This document shows, piece by piece, positions 1 to 9,224 of a DNA stretch of 43,395 nucleotides. The notes under the pieces were generated by a model, which saw only the letters and a list, made by a program, of their open reading frames with translations, had not been told where the DNA came from and did no database searches. Position numbers and translations under genes: made by a program. How positions within the stretch are numbered: the first letter of the stretch is position 1; each line of letters opens with the position of its first letter. The stretch comes from an uncultured Ruminococcus sp. (lineage in GTDB: Bacteria > Bacillota > Clostridia > Oscillospirales > Acutalibacteraceae). The stretch is taken from the NCBI GenBank assembly GCA_902792115.1, contig CADAYJ010000010.1:42701-86095 (forward strand). Reading direction: 5' to 3'.

Positions 1-602
1 TTGTCGATGAGGAAATACTCCTGCTCCGGGCCGACCGTCGTTGTAACTCTCGTTACGTCCGTCTTTCCGAGAATGTGGAGTACGTCAACGGCAACGGAAC
101 TGAGCTTCTCCATCGAGCGGAGCAGCGGAGTCTTCTTGTCGAGCACCTCGCCGGTGTACGAGCAGAACGCCGTCGGGATATATAATGTTTTGTCGCGGAT
201 AAACGCCGGAGATGTGGGATCCCAAGTTGTGTAGCCTCTCGCCTCGAAAGTAGCGCGGATACCGCCGGAGGGGAAGGAGGATGCGTCAGGCTCGCCCTTG
301 ATAAGCTCCTTGCCGGAGAATTCCATAATGACCGTGCCGTCGGAGCCAGGGTAAATAAAGCTGTCGTGCTTCTCCGCCGTAACGCCCGTCATAGGCTGGA
401 ACCAGTGGGTGTAATGTGTGCAGCCCATCTCGACTGCCCATTCCTTCATCGCGTTCGCAACGCTGTTTGCAACGCTCAGGTCGAGCGGCTCGCCGTTCTG
501 TACGGTGCGCTTGAGCGCCTTGTACGTTGCGTGAGGAAGACGTTCCTCCATCTTTCTGTCATTGAATACCATGCTGCCGAAAAGCTCGGGTACATTTGCC
601 AT
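1..602 (-). CDS. glnN: Glutamine synthetase type III, N-terminal part (cut by window edge)
   Basis: Catalyses ATP-dependent condensation of ammonia and glutamate to glutamine in the cytoplasm. The visible 200 residues start [20 protein letters not shown] and contain a GSIII N-terminal region (THWFQPMTG) and the active-site strand [11 protein letters not shown], whose glutamates belong to the metal/substrate site of the GS fold. GSIII proteins are usually about 700 residues, so roughly two thirds lies beyond base 1. The ATG at 602 is preceded on the minus strand by a GGAG Shine-Dalgarno at normal distance. It is transcribed away from glnA, and its own promoter and leader terminator lie at 628-726. 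GSIII is a different family from the GSI encoded next door, so this organism keeps both enzymes at one locus. Confidence 0.93.
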   Translation of the reverse strand, partial: MANVPELFGSMVFNDRKMEERLPHATYKALKRTVQNGEPLDLSVANSVANAMKEWAVEMGCTHYTHWFQPMTGVTAEKHDSFIYPGSDGTVIMEFSGKELIKGEPDASSFPSGGIRATFEARGYTTWDPTSPAFIRDKTLYIPTAFCSYTGEVLDKKTPLLRSMEKLSSVAVDVLHILGKTDVTRVTTTVGPEQEYFLID

Positions 603-627
603 TTTAAACACTCCAATCATAATATCG

Positions 628-684
628 TAAAAAAGTGAAAGGACGCCGTAAGCCACCTTGGGTAAGCCTGCGACGTCCTTGCCG
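628..684 (-). terminator. Intrinsic terminator inside the GSIII leader (attenuator candidate)
   Basis: Read on the minus strand, the arms AAGGACG and CGTCCTT (674-680 and 639-645) close a long hairpin with a further inner stem, followed by CACTTTTTT. It sits between the promoter at 698-726 and the start codon at 602, so it would stop transcription before the gene unless overridden. A competing small hairpin (671-684) with hexaloop AAGGAC would use bases of the terminator's first arm. The fold is seen in the sequence; that it regulates glnN is inference. Confidence 0.6.
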
Positions 685-697
685 TATCTACGCTGTC

Positions 698-726
698 ATT
701 ATACGCCCGGCGGATCGTTTTGTCAA
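698..726 (-). promoter_or_regulatory. Consensus sigma-A promoter of the GSIII gene
   Basis: On the minus strand TTGACA (721-726) and TATAAT (698-703) are separated by exactly 17 bp. Both hexamers match the consensus perfectly, predicting a strong vegetative promoter. The transcript would start near 691 and carry a leader of about 90 nt with an internal terminator. Confidence 0.85.
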
Positions 727-732
727 CGCTTT

Positions 733-996
733 TTGCAATATTTTTTAACTTTCTTGCAAAACAGAGAAATTATAGCGCCGTTTTGCTTCAAATTTGTTGC
801 AATATTGCATAAAAGGTGCGTGATGCCTTCAAAAGCGAGCCTTATATAGTTGAAAAAACGGGCAATTTTTTACTGTGTATCAAAAAGAGGTACGAAAATA
901 TACGGTAAATATCGGATAATTATATGGTTTTGAGGTTGAATTTGAATTTTAAAGAATCGAATCCTGCAAACCGAGGGGTGCAATTCGTCTATTGCA
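733..996. promoter_or_regulatory. Cluster of TTGCAA-type inverted repeats between the divergent glutamine synthetase genes
   Basis: The AT-rich spacer has a perfect 12-bp palindrome TGCAATATTGCA (798-809), a split inverted repeat TGCAAT-N6-ATTGCA (979-996), and half sites at 733-739 and 754-759. The half sites at 733, 754 and 797 are spaced about two and four helical turns apart, upstream of the glnN -35 box. The arrangement suggests binding of a dimeric regulator to both promoters. No known regulator is identified from the motif. Confidence 0.4.
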
Positions 997-1004
997 ACAA
1001 AAAA

Positions 1005-1020
1005 GATAACCGTTGTTATC
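1005..1020. promoter_or_regulatory. Inverted repeat just upstream of the glnA promoter
   Basis: GATAAC-CGTT-GTTATC forms a 6-bp inverted repeat ending 21 bp before the glnA -35 box. It could be an activator or repressor site; function is not established. Confidence 0.3.
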
Positions 1021-1041
1021 CGTATTTCTTACGTAAAAAAC

Positions 1042-1070
1042 TTGACAAAACTGCCTTGTGATAGTAGAAT
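1042..1070 (+). promoter_or_regulatory. Promoter of the glnA operon
   Basis: TTGACA (1042-1047) and TAGAAT (1065-1070) are separated by 17 bp. The predicted transcript starts near 1077, eight bases before the first leader stem-loop. Confidence 0.82.
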
Positions 1071-1084
1071 ATACACATTGAACA

Positions 1085-1154
1085 GATGAGCAAGGGCGTT
1101 CATCGTACTAAGGGAGCAGTGCCCCCTTTTACGGTGGGCGCTTTTCGCTTTTTT
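1085..1154 (+). promoter_or_regulatory. ANTAR-type antiterminator with overlapping intrinsic terminator in the glnA leader
   Basis: Stem-loop P1 is GATGAGC (1085-1091), hexaloop AAGGGC (1092-1097), GTTCATC (1098-1104). Its loop has A at position 1 and G at position 4, the signature described for ANTAR RNA targets. P2 follows directly: GTACT (1105-1109), loop AAGGGAGC (1110-1117), AGTGC (1118-1122). The 3' arm of P2 is also the 5' arm of a GC-rich terminator (1118-1126 with 1133-1142) followed by T-tracts at 1143-1145 and 1149-1154, so P2 and the terminator exclude each other. The nitR-like gene in the same operon supplies the expected ANTAR protein. P2 has an 8-nt rather than 6-nt loop, the least canonical part. 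Confidence 0.78.
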
Positions 1155-1244
1155 GGGGTATTAAGCGGCTTTTCGGCCGCTGATGATCGTTTTCTTCGGC
1201 GCGTCTGACCGATGCGGCGCCGCAAAACGGAAGGAGGACACTCA

Positions 1245-2441
1245 ATGTACGAAAGCCTTAATGACATTCTGAGCTTCATCGAGGAGGAGGACGTTCGCTT
1301 TATTCGGCTCGCCTTTGTCGATATTGCAGGAACGCAAAAAAATATTTCAATTATGCCGGACGAGCTGCAAAGGGCGTTCGAGGACGGTATCGCCTTCGAC
1401 GCATCGAGCATACGCGGCTTCGGGGACGAGCTTTGCTCCGACCTCTTTCTTAAGCCGCTGCCTCAGACGATAGAGATCCTGCCGTGGAGACCGTCCGAGG
1501 GGCGTGTGGCGAGAATGTTCTGCAATATCTGCAAGCCGGACGGCACGCCCTTTGAGCTGGACAGCCGCAGACTGCTCGAGAGGGCGGTGAAGGCGGCGAG
1601 GAAGAAGGGGCTTTCCTTCAACTTCGGCGCGGAGTTCGAGTTTTATCTATTCAAGCGCGGAGAGGACGGTTCGCCTACAAAAATACCGTTTGACAACGCC
1701 GGCTACATGGACATCGCTCCGGAGGACAGGGGCGAGGATATCCGCCGGGAGATATGCCTGACGCTGCTCGATATGGATATCTTCCCGGAAAGCTCTCACC
1801 ACGAGATGGGACCGGGACAGAACGAGATCGACTTCCGGTACAGCGGCGCTCTGACGTCGGCGGACAACGCAGTGACGTTCAAGTCGGTCGTGTCGTCGAT
1901 CTCGGATATCAACGGGCTTTGCGCCGACTTTTCTCCGAAGCCGCTCGAGGACAAGAGCGGAAGCGGACTGCACATCAATATGTCTGTCAATTCGGCGGAC
2001 GGCGAAGATCTTACGCGCCCGATGCTTGCCGGGATCCTTTCCCGGGTACGGGAGATCACGGCGTTTCTCAATCCGTCCGAGGATTCATACAAAAGGCTCG
2101 GACGCGACAAGGCGCCGAAGTATGTCACATGGTCGCACGAGAACCGCTCGCAGCTCATACGCATACCGGCGGCGAAGGGCGAATACAGACGCATCGAGCT
2201 GCGCTCCCCCGATCCGACCGTAAATCTCTACGTCGCTTACACGCTGCTGATCTACGCCGCGCTTGAGGGCATAGAGAACGGCATGGAGCCGCCGGAGCCG
2301 CTTAACGTCAATCTTTACACGGCGCCGTCCGAGCTTACGGCGGAGCTTGCCGCGCTGCCTTCCTCGCTCGGCGAGGCGAAGGTTCTGGCGAGGGAAAGCG
2401 AGTTCGTCCGCAGATATATCCCGGCGGGGTATCTCGTTTAG
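1245..2441 (+). CDS. glnA: Glutamine synthetase type I, C-terminally short
   Basis: Makes glutamine from glutamate, ammonia and ATP. The 398-residue protein has the GSI N-terminal beta-grasp region (FIRLAFVDIAGTQKN), then catalytic-domain motifs GAEFEFYLF, GPGQNEIDF, SGSGLHINMS, the glutamate-binding ENRSQLIRIP and RIELRSPDPTVN. Typical GSI proteins are about 440 residues; this one ends about 40 residues early at RRYIPAGYLV, losing the usual C-terminal helical tail. The ATG at 1245 is chosen over an in-frame ATG at 1212 because AAGGAGG lies at 1231-1237. It is the first gene of a plus-strand operon with the nitR-like gene 48 bp downstream, and is probably controlled by the leader attenuator at 1085-1154. 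Confidence 0.93.
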   Translation: MYESLNDILSFIEEEDVRFIRLAFVDIAGTQKNISIMPDELQRAFEDGIAFDASSIRGFGDELCSDLFLKPLPQTIEILPWRPSEGRVARMFCNICKPDGTPFELDSRRLLERAVKAARKKGLSFNFGAEFEFYLFKRGEDGSPTKIPFDNAGYMDIAPEDRGEDIRREICLTLLDMDIFPESSHHEMGPGQNEIDFRYSGALTSADNAVTFKSVVSSISDINGLCADFSPKPLEDKSGSGLHINMSVNSADGEDLTRPMLAGILSRVREITAFLNPSEDSYKRLGRDKAPKYVTWSHENRSQLIRIPAAKGEYRRIELRSPDPTVNLYVAYTLLIYAALEGIENGMEPPEPLNVNLYTAPSELTAELAALPSSLGEAKVLARESEFVRRYIPAGYLV

Positions 2442-2489
2442 TGCGGTCCGCAATTTGAAAATAAAACGGTAAAAAAGGGGGTGTCAGCA

Positions 2490-3071
2490 GTGCAGACAGC
2501 TCAGCGCAGCGTGATGATCGTATCGAAAAGCAGTAAGATGGTAGAATTCATACGGTCGGCGGCACCGCAGGACAGGTTTTCGCCGGTGCTCGTCGTATCG
2601 AGCGCGGGTGAGGCGCGGCGAGTGCTCCTTATGAAGCCGGTCGATATCGTGCTGATCCACACGCCGCTCCCGGACGAGTTCGGCACGAAGCTCGCGCGCG
2701 ATATCTCCGGTCAGTGCGCCGTGGCGGTGATCGTCAAGCCGGAGCTTGCGGAGAAGACGGCGTATAAGCTGGAGCCGTTCGGCGTTGTAACGCTTCCGAG
2801 CGTGCTTCACCGCTCCGTGCTCCACCAGACGGTTATGCTGCTCTCGTCTTCCGTTGCGAAGATGGAGCGGCTGCGGAGAAACTCCGAGGATATAAAGAAA
2901 AAGCTGCGCGAGTTCAGAACGGTCGCAAGGGCGAAAACGCTGCTGATCTCCGAGCGCGGAATGACCGAGGAGCAGGCGCACAGATATATAGAAAAGACCG
3001 CTATGGACAGCGGCAGGAAAAAAACAGACATCGCCGAAGAGCTGATCGAAAGCCTCTCGGGCGAGGAGTGA
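2490..3071 (+). CDS. nitR: ANTAR-domain antitermination regulator with pseudo-receiver domain (NitR-like)
   Basis: Predicted RNA-binding antiterminator of about 193 residues. Residues 1-115 look like a CheY-type receiver, but the usual phospho-acceptor strand reads [14 protein letters not shown], with His where Asp is expected, so classical phosphorylation is unlikely. A charged helix (about 120-140) leads into an ANTAR domain ([20 protein letters not shown], then [13 protein letters not shown] and [10 protein letters not shown]). In Clostridium saccharobutylicum the corresponding glnA-adjacent gene is nitR, next to glutamate synthase genes, which matches the layout here. GTG at 2490 is preferred over GTG at 2481 because AAGGGGG lies 8 bp upstream. 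It ends 10 bp before pyrG. Its probable target is the glnA leader, perhaps also the GSIII leader. Confidence 0.85.
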   Translation: MQTAQRSVMIVSKSSKMVEFIRSAAPQDRFSPVLVVSSAGEARRVLLMKPVDIVLIHTPLPDEFGTKLARDISGQCAVAVIVKPELAEKTAYKLEPFGVVTLPSVLHRSVLHQTVMLLSSSVAKMERLRRNSEDIKKKLREFRTVARAKTLLISERGMTEEQAHRYIEKTAMDSGRKKTDIAEELIESLSGEE

Positions 3072-3081
3072 GGAAGATAAC

Positions 3082-4701
3082 ATGACGAAGTATATTTTTG
3101 TTACGGGCGGAGTAGTCTCCGGGCTTGGAAAGGGTATCACGGCGGCGTCACTCGGACGTCTGCTTAAAGCGCGCGGACTCAAGGTCGCGGCGCAGAAGCT
3201 CGATCCTTACATAAATGTCGATCCCGGCACAATGAGCCCGTATCAGCACGGCGAGGTCTACGTCACCGAGGACGGCGCGGAAACGGATCTTGACCTTGGT
3301 CACTACGAGCGCTTTATCGACGAGGATCTGAATAAATATTCAAATCTCACGACGGGCAAGGTCTACTGGAATATCCTCAACAAGGAGCGCAGGGGAGAGT
3401 ACCTCGGCGAGACGGTGCAGGTGATTCCCCACGTTACAAACGAGATAAAGCATTTCATATACAACGTCGGCGCGAAGAGCGGAGCCGATATCGTTATTAC
3501 TGAGATCGGCGGTACGGCCGGAGATATTGAAAGTCAGCCGTTCATCGAGGCGATACGCCAGGTCGGTCTGGAGGTCGGGCAGGAGAATGTCTGTTATATC
3601 CACGTCGCGCTCGTGCCGTACCTTAAATGCTCGCAGGAACACAAGACGAAGCCGGTGCAGCACTCCGTCAAGGAACTTCAGGGAATGGGCATCAAGCCCG
3701 ACATCATTGTGCTGCGCTGCGATGAGCCGCTGGAGGAGAGCATATTCAGGAAGATATCGCTCTTCTGCAACGTCACAGAGGACTGCGTTATACAGAATCT
3801 GAACGTTCCGGTGCTGTATGAGGCGCCGATCATGCTTGAAAGGTCGGGCTTCTCGCAGGTAGTCTGCAAAAAGCTGGGAATTAGCGCCGGCGAGCCTGAT
3901 CTCGGAGACTGGACGCGCATGATAGCGAGCATCAGCAACAGGAGCAGGAACGTGACAGTCGGCATCGTCGGCAAATACGTCCAGCTCCACGACGCATACC
4001 TTTCCGTCGCGGAGGCGATACATCACGCAGGATTTGCCTGCGGCGCGCACACCGACATAGAGTGGATCGACAGCGAGACGATCACCGCCGAAAATGCCGC
4101 GCATATCCTCGGCGGCTGCGACTGCATCATCGTGCCGGGCGGCTTCGGCAGCAGGGGTATCCCGGGTATGATCGAAACGGCAAAATACGCGAGGGAGCAC
4201 AATATCCCGTATCTCGGCATCTGCCTCGGTATGCAGATCGCTGTGATTGAATTCGCGAGAAACGTCTGCGGTCTTGAGGGCGCGAACTCCGGCGAGTTCG
4301 ACGAAAGCACCGCGTACAAGGTTATCGACTTCATGCCGGATCAGAGCGATACCGTAGACAAGGGCGGCACGCTGCGCCTCGGCGCGTACCCGTGCAGGAT
4401 AGCGGAGAACACAAGGCTGTATCATTGCTACGGCAAAACGGAGATCTCCGAGCGCCACCGCCACCGCTACGAATTCAACAATGAGTACCGCGATCTGTTG
4501 AAAAGTCACGGCCTTACGCTCGGCGGCTTATCGCCGGACGGCAGTATCGTCGAGACGATCGAAATATCAGAAAACGATTTTTACGTAGGCGTGCAGTTCC
4601 ACCCGGAATTCAAGAGCCGGCCGAATAAGGCACACCCCCTCTTCAAGGGGCTTGTGGAAGCCGCGTTAAACCAGCAAAGTGAGGTAGAACGAGATGAATG
4701 A
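3082..4701 (+). CDS. pyrG: CTP synthase
   Basis: Aminates UTP to CTP using ATP and glutamine-derived ammonia. The 539-residue length is standard. The N-terminal synthetase domain begins [20 protein letters not shown] with the P-loop and carries the [19 protein letters not shown] segment. The C-terminal class I glutamine amidotransferase domain has the nucleophile in GICLGMQ and the His-Glu pair in FHPEF. GAGGAAG precedes the ATG. The gene lies between nitR and gltB, and its last 8 bp overlap gltB, so it is translationally coupled into the glutamine/glutamate cluster. As a glutamine-consuming enzyme its presence there is sensible, although pyrG is more often found elsewhere. Confidence 0.97.
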   Translation: MTKYIFVTGGVVSGLGKGITAASLGRLLKARGLKVAAQKLDPYINVDPGTMSPYQHGEVYVTEDGAETDLDLGHYERFIDEDLNKYSNLTTGKVYWNILNKERRGEYLGETVQVIPHVTNEIKHFIYNVGAKSGADIVITEIGGTAGDIESQPFIEAIRQVGLEVGQENVCYIHVALVPYLKCSQEHKTKPVQHSVKELQGMGIKPDIIVLRCDEPLEESIFRKISLFCNVTEDCVIQNLNVPVLYEAPIMLERSGFSQVVCKKLGISAGEPDLGDWTRMIASISNRSRNVTVGIVGKYVQLHDAYLSVAEAIHHAGFACGAHTDIEWIDSETITAENAAHILGGCDCIIVPGGFGSRGIPGMIETAKYAREHNIPYLGICLGMQIAVIEFARNVCGLEGANSGEFDESTAYKVIDFMPDQSDTVDKGGTLRLGAYPCRIAENTRLYHCYGKTEISERHRHRYEFNNEYRDLLKSHGLTLGGLSPDGSIVETIEISENDFYVGVQFHPEFKSRPNKAHPLFKGLVEAALNQQSEVERDE

Positions 4702-7700
4702 GCAAAAGACATTGTACAGACCGGAATTTGAGCACGACGCCTGCGGCATCGGAGCCGTCGTCAGCATCAAGGGCGAGCAGAGCCACAAGATCGTTACCGA
4801 CGCGCTCTCCATCGTCGAAAAGCTGCAGCACCGCGCAGGAAAGGACGCTGCCGGCGAAACGGGCGACGGCGTAGGTATCCTCGTTCAGATATCGCACGGC
4901 TTCTTTGAGAAGGCGGCGCGCGAGTGCGGCGCGGAGCTTCCCGGCGAGCGCGAATACGGCGTCGGAATGTTCTTCTTTCCGCCGGACGATCTCAAGCGCG
5001 CGCAGGCGAAGAAGATGCTTGAGATCATCTGTGAAAAGGAGGGTGCTCCTCTTCTCTGCTGGAGAGAGGTTCCGACGGACAGCTCCGTGATCGGCAGCAA
5101 GGCGCTGGCGTGTATGCCGCGCATAATGCAGTGCTTCGTGAGAAAGCCGGAGGGCGTCGGCAAGGGCATCGAGTTTGACCGCAAGCTGTACGTTATCCGC
5201 CGCGAATTCGAACAGAGCAACGACAATACATATGTCTGTTCCTTCTCGTCGAGGACGATCGTGTACAAGGGTATGTTCCTCGTCGAGCAGCTCCGAAAAT
5301 TCTACCTCGATCTCCAGAGCGAGGATTACAAGAGTGCGCTTGCTCTCGTGCATTCCCGTTTCTCAACAAATACCAACCCGTCGTGGGAGCGCGCTCACCC
5401 GAACAGGGTGATCCTGCACAACGGCGAGATCAACACGATCAGAGGCAACTTCGACAGAATGCTTGCCCGTGAGGAAACTATGACAAGCCCCGTGATGCAG
5501 GACGATTTCGACAGGGTGCTTCCCGTTATCAGCGCGTCCGGCTCCGACTCGGCTATGCTCGACAACACGCTTGAATTCCTCATGATGAACGGTATGGAGC
5601 TTCCGAAGGCCGTCATGGTGACGATCCCGGAGCCTTACGCTAACGACAAGACGATTTCACGCGAGAAGCGCGATTTTTACCACTACTACTCCACGATGAT
5701 GGAGCCGTGGGACGGACCTGCCGCGATCCTCTTTACGGACGGCGACACCGTCGGCGCAGTGCTCGACAGAAACGGTCTGCGCCCCTCGCGCTACTATATC
5801 ACTGACGACGATATGCTGATACTCTCCTCGGAGGTCGGCGTTTTGCCCGTTGAGAATGACAGGATCATAAGCAAGAGCCGCCTGCAGCCCGGCAAGATGC
5901 TGCTCGTAGATCTTAAGGCGAAGCGCGTCATTTCCGACGAGGAATGTAAGCGCCGTTACGCGACGGAGAAGCCGTACGGCGAGTGGCTCGACGGCAACCT
6001 CGTAAGGCTCTCCGACCTCCCGATCCCGAATCACAAGGTCGAGAACCACACGCAGCAGCAGCGCGACCGACTCTACAAGGCCTTCGGATACAGCTACGAG
6101 CAGATCAGGGATTCTATCCTCCCGATGGCTAAAAACGGCGGCGAGCCGACGGCGGCGATGGGAACGGATATCCCGCTCGCAGTGCTTTCCGAAAAGCACC
6201 AGTCGCTCTTCTCGTACTTCAAGCAGAGCTTTGCACAGGTCACGAATCCGCCTATCGACGCGATCCGCGAGGAGATCGTTACCGATACGACGGTCTACGT
6301 CGGCTCGGACGGCAACCTTCTCGAGGAGAAGGCCGAGAACTGCAATATGCTCGAAATCCACAACCCGATACTCACGAGCGTCGATCTCATGAAGATCAAG
6401 GCGATACACCGCCACGGCTTCAAGGCTGCCACGGTATCGCTTCTCTACTACAAGAATACGCCGCTCGAGCGCGCGCTCGACAGGCTCTTTGTGTCCGTTG
6501 ACCGCGAATACAGGAACGGCGCAAATATCATAATACTCTCCGACAGAGGCGTTGACGAGAACCACGTTGCGATCCCCTCGCTGCTCGCCGTTTCCGCGAT
6601 GGAGCAGTATCTCATCAGGACGAAGAAGCGCACCGCCGTTTCGATCATTCTCGAAAGCGCGGAGCCGTGTGAGGTTCATCACTTCGCGGCGCTTCTCGGC
6701 TACGGCGCGAGAGCCGTCAACCCGTACCTCGCGCAGGAGTGCATCTCGGAGCTTATCGACAAGGGGCTTCTCGACAAGGATTACCATACCGCGATCAGAG
6801 ACTACAACTCCGCCGTTCTTCACGGCATCGTAAAGATCGCTTCAAAGATGGGTATCTCTACGATCCATTCCTACCAGTCGTCGCAGATCTTCGAGGCGGT
6901 CGGTATCCGTCAGGACGTAATTGACAAGTATTTCACGAACACAGTCAGCCGCGTCGGCGGCATAGGTCTTGCCGAGATCGGCGAGGGCGTCGAGTGGCGT
7001 CACGACCACGCCTTCGATCCGCTCGGACTTGGCGTTGATACGTCCACGGACAGCGTAGGCACACACAAGCTGCGCTCCGGTCACGACAAGGAAGACCATA
7101 TGTATAACCCTCAGACGATAATCGCTCTGCGGCAGGCGACTCAGACGGGCAGCTACGAGCGCTTCAAGGAATACACCGCTATGGTGGACGACGAGAACGT
7201 ACCGCACACGCTGCGCGGACTGATGTCGTTCGACTTTGACGGCTGCACGCCGATTCCGATCGAAGAGGTCGAGCCTGCCAGCGAGATCGTCAAGCGCTTC
7301 AAAACGGGCGCGATGAGCTACGGCTCCATCTCGCAGGAGGCTCACGAGTGCATGGCGGAGGCGATGAATATGCTCGGCGGCAAGTCGAACTCCGGCGAGG
7401 GCGGCGAGATGCCGGAGCGCCTCGGAACGAACAGAAACAGCGCGATCAAGCAGGTCGCTTCAGGCCGCTTCGGTGTCACCAGCGAATACCTGCTTTCCGC
7501 GAAGGAAATACAGATCAAGATGGCGCAGGGCGCGAAGCCCGGCGAGGGCGGACACCTTCCGGGAAAGAAGGTATACCCGTGGATCGCGAAGAACAGATAT
7601 TCAACGCCCGGCGTGTCGCTCATTTCGCCGCCGCCGCACCACGATATCTATTCTATCGAGGATCTTGCCCAGCTTATCTACGACCTTAAAAACGCCAACA

Positions 7701-9220
7701 GAAAGGCTCGCATATCCGTAAAGCTCGTCTCCGAGGCGGGCGTCGGAACGATCGCGGCAGGCGTTGCAAAGGCAGGCGCGCAGGTCGTTCTCATCTCCGG
7801 CTACGACGGAGGAACGGGCGCCGCTCCCGTAAGCTCGATCCATAACGCCGGGCTTCCGTGGGAGCTTGGCCTTGCGGAGACTCACCAGACGCTTATCAAA
7901 AACGGTCTGCGCTCGCGCGTGATCATCGAGACGGACGGCAAGCTGATGAGCGGACGCGACGTCGCTATCGCGGCTATGCTCGGCGCCGAGGAATTCGGCT
8001 TTGCCACGGCTCCGCTCGTAACGATGGGCTGCGTAATGATGCGCGTGTGCAACCTTGACACCTGCCCCGTCGGCATTGCGACGCAGAATCCGGAGCTGAG
8101 AAAACGCTTTGCAGGTAAGCCGGAGTACATCGTGAACTTCATGATGTTCATTGCGCAGGAGCTTCGCGAGATCATGGCGCAGCTCGGCGTGAGAACGGTC
8201 GCGGAGCTTGTCGGCAGGACTGACCTCATCAAGGTGAAGCCCGATCAGGTTACTCACCGCGCGGAGATGATCGACCTCTCCGGTATCCTCAGCCGCGATT
8301 TTATCGGCGAGGAAAAGACGAGCTTCGATCCGGCGGACGTCTACGATTTCGGTCTCGAAAAGACGGTGGACGAGAGCAGGCTTATACCGGAATTCGCGAA
8401 GGCGATAAAGAACCGCACGAGGAAAACGGTTAGGGTGAATGTATCGAGCACCGACAGAGCGCTCGGAACGATCTTCGGCTCCGTCCTCACGGAGAAATTC
8501 GGCTCGACGCTCGAGGACGATTTCTACACCGTCCAGTGTACGGGCGGCGGCGGACAGTCGTTCGGCGCGTTTATCCCGAAGGGGCTTACGCTCAGGCTTG
8601 AGGGCGATTCAAACGATTACTTCGGCAAGGGGCTTTCCGGCGGCAAGCTGATCGTTTACCCGCCGAAGGACAGCAGCTTCAAGGCTGAGGAGAATATCAT
8701 CATCGGCAACGTCGCGCTTTACGGCGCAACGAGCGGCGAGGCGTACGTAAACGGCGTGGCAGGCGAGCGCTTCTGCGTCCGTAACTCAGGCGCATACGCC
8801 GTCTGCGAGGGCGTGGGCGACCACGGCTGCGAATACATGACGGGCGGCAGAGTCGTCGTGCTCGGCAAGACGGGGCGCAACTTCGCTGCCGGCATGAGCG
8901 GCGGCATCGCGTACGTTTACGACGCGGATCACGACCTCTACCTCAAGCTCAACAAGGAGCTTGTGACGATGAGCGAGGTGACTGAGAAGCATGACATTGA
9001 GGAGCTTCGCACAATGATCGTGAAGCACTTTGAGGCGACCGGCTCGCCGCTTGCAGGAAGAATGCTCGACAGCTTTGAGTCATATCTTCCCAGCTTCAAG
9101 AAGATCATGCCTAACGATTACAATAAGATGCTCGGCCTGATCGGTCACTTCGAGGAGAAGGGGCTTGACCACGAGCAGGCTGTTTTAGAGGCGTTCTACG
9201 CCGCGCAGAAGGGGGAATGA
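4694..9220 (+). CDS. gltB: Glutamate synthase large subunit
   Basis: Transfers the glutamine amide to 2-oxoglutarate to give two glutamates, paired with GltD. The 1508 residues match the family. An N-terminal class II amidotransferase domain begins after a short propeptide, with the nucleophilic Cys17 in [10 protein letters not shown]. The central domain is followed by the FMN-binding synthase domain ([20 protein letters not shown], then [12 protein letters not shown]) with 3Fe-4S cysteines in [20 protein letters not shown], and a C-terminal GXGXG beta-helix. The ATG lies inside the pyrG end. gltD follows after 4 bp, so the two subunits should be made from one transcript in matched amounts. 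Confidence 0.97.
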   Translation: MNEQKTLYRPEFEHDACGIGAVVSIKGEQSHKIVTDALSIVEKLQHRAGKDAAGETGDGVGILVQISHGFFEKAARECGAELPGEREYGVGMFFFPPDDLKRAQAKKMLEIICEKEGAPLLCWREVPTDSSVIGSKALACMPRIMQCFVRKPEGVGKGIEFDRKLYVIRREFEQSNDNTYVCSFSSRTIVYKGMFLVEQLRKFYLDLQSEDYKSALALVHSRFSTNTNPSWERAHPNRVILHNGEINTIRGNFDRMLAREETMTSPVMQDDFDRVLPVISASGSDSAMLDNTLEFLMMNGMELPKAVMVTIPEPYANDKTISREKRDFYHYYSTMMEPWDGPAAILFTDGDTVGAVLDRNGLRPSRYYITDDDMLILSSEVGVLPVENDRIISKSRLQPGKMLLVDLKAKRVISDEECKRRYATEKPYGEWLDGNLVRLSDLPIPNHKVENHTQQQRDRLYKAFGYSYEQIRDSILPMAKNGGEPTAAMGTDIPLAVLSEKHQSLFSYFKQSFAQVTNPPIDAIREEIVTDTTVYVGSDGNLLEEKAENCNMLEIHNPILTSVDLMKIKAIHRHGFKAATVSLLYYKNTPLERALDRLFVSVDREYRNGANIIILSDRGVDENHVAIPSLLAVSAMEQYLIRTKKRTAVSIILESAEPCEVHHFAALLGYGARAVNPYLAQECISELIDKGLLDKDYHTAIRDYNSAVLHGIVKIASKMGISTIHSYQSSQIFEAVGIRQDVIDKYFTNTVSRVGGIGLAEIGEGVEWRHDHAFDPLGLGVDTSTDSVGTHKLRSGHDKEDHMYNPQTIIALRQATQTGSYERFKEYTAMVDDENVPHTLRGLMSFDFDGCTPIPIEEVEPASEIVKRFKTGAMSYGSISQEAHECMAEAMNMLGGKSNSGEGGEMPERLGTNRNSAIKQVASGRFGVTSEYLLSAKEIQIKMAQGAKPGEGGHLPGKKVYPWIAKNRYSTPGVSLISPPPHHDIYSIEDLAQLIYDLKNANRKARISVKLVSEAGVGTIAAGVAKAGAQVVLISGYDGGTGAAPVSSIHNAGLPWELGLAETHQTLIKNGLRSRVIIETDGKLMSGRDVAIAAMLGAEEFGFATAPLVTMGCVMMRVCNLDTCPVGIATQNPELRKRFAGKPEYIVNFMMFIAQELREIMAQLGVRTVAELVGRTDLIKVKPDQVTHRAEMIDLSGILSRDFIGEEKTSFDPADVYDFGLEKTVDESRLIPEFAKAIKNRTRKTVRVNVSSTDRALGTIFGSVLTEKFGSTLEDDFYTVQCTGGGGQSFGAFIPKGLTLRLEGDSNDYFGKGLSGGKLIVYPPKDSSFKAEENIIIGNVALYGATSGEAYVNGVAGERFCVRNSGAYAVCEGVGDHGCEYMTGGRVVVLGKTGRNFAAGMSGGIAYVYDADHDLYLKLNKELVTMSEVTEKHDIEELRTMIVKHFEATGSPLAGRMLDSFESYLPSFKKIMPNDYNKMLGLIGHFEEKGLDHEQAVLEAFYAAQKGE

Positions 9221-9224
9221 AGCG

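Noticed and set aside
3340..4509. 389-codon minus-strand frame opposite pyrG
   Set aside because: Shadow of the conserved CTP synthase gene; no start signal and no recognisable domain.
5657..6823. 388-codon minus-strand frame inside gltB
   Set aside because: Antisense to conserved GltB sequence; no domain.
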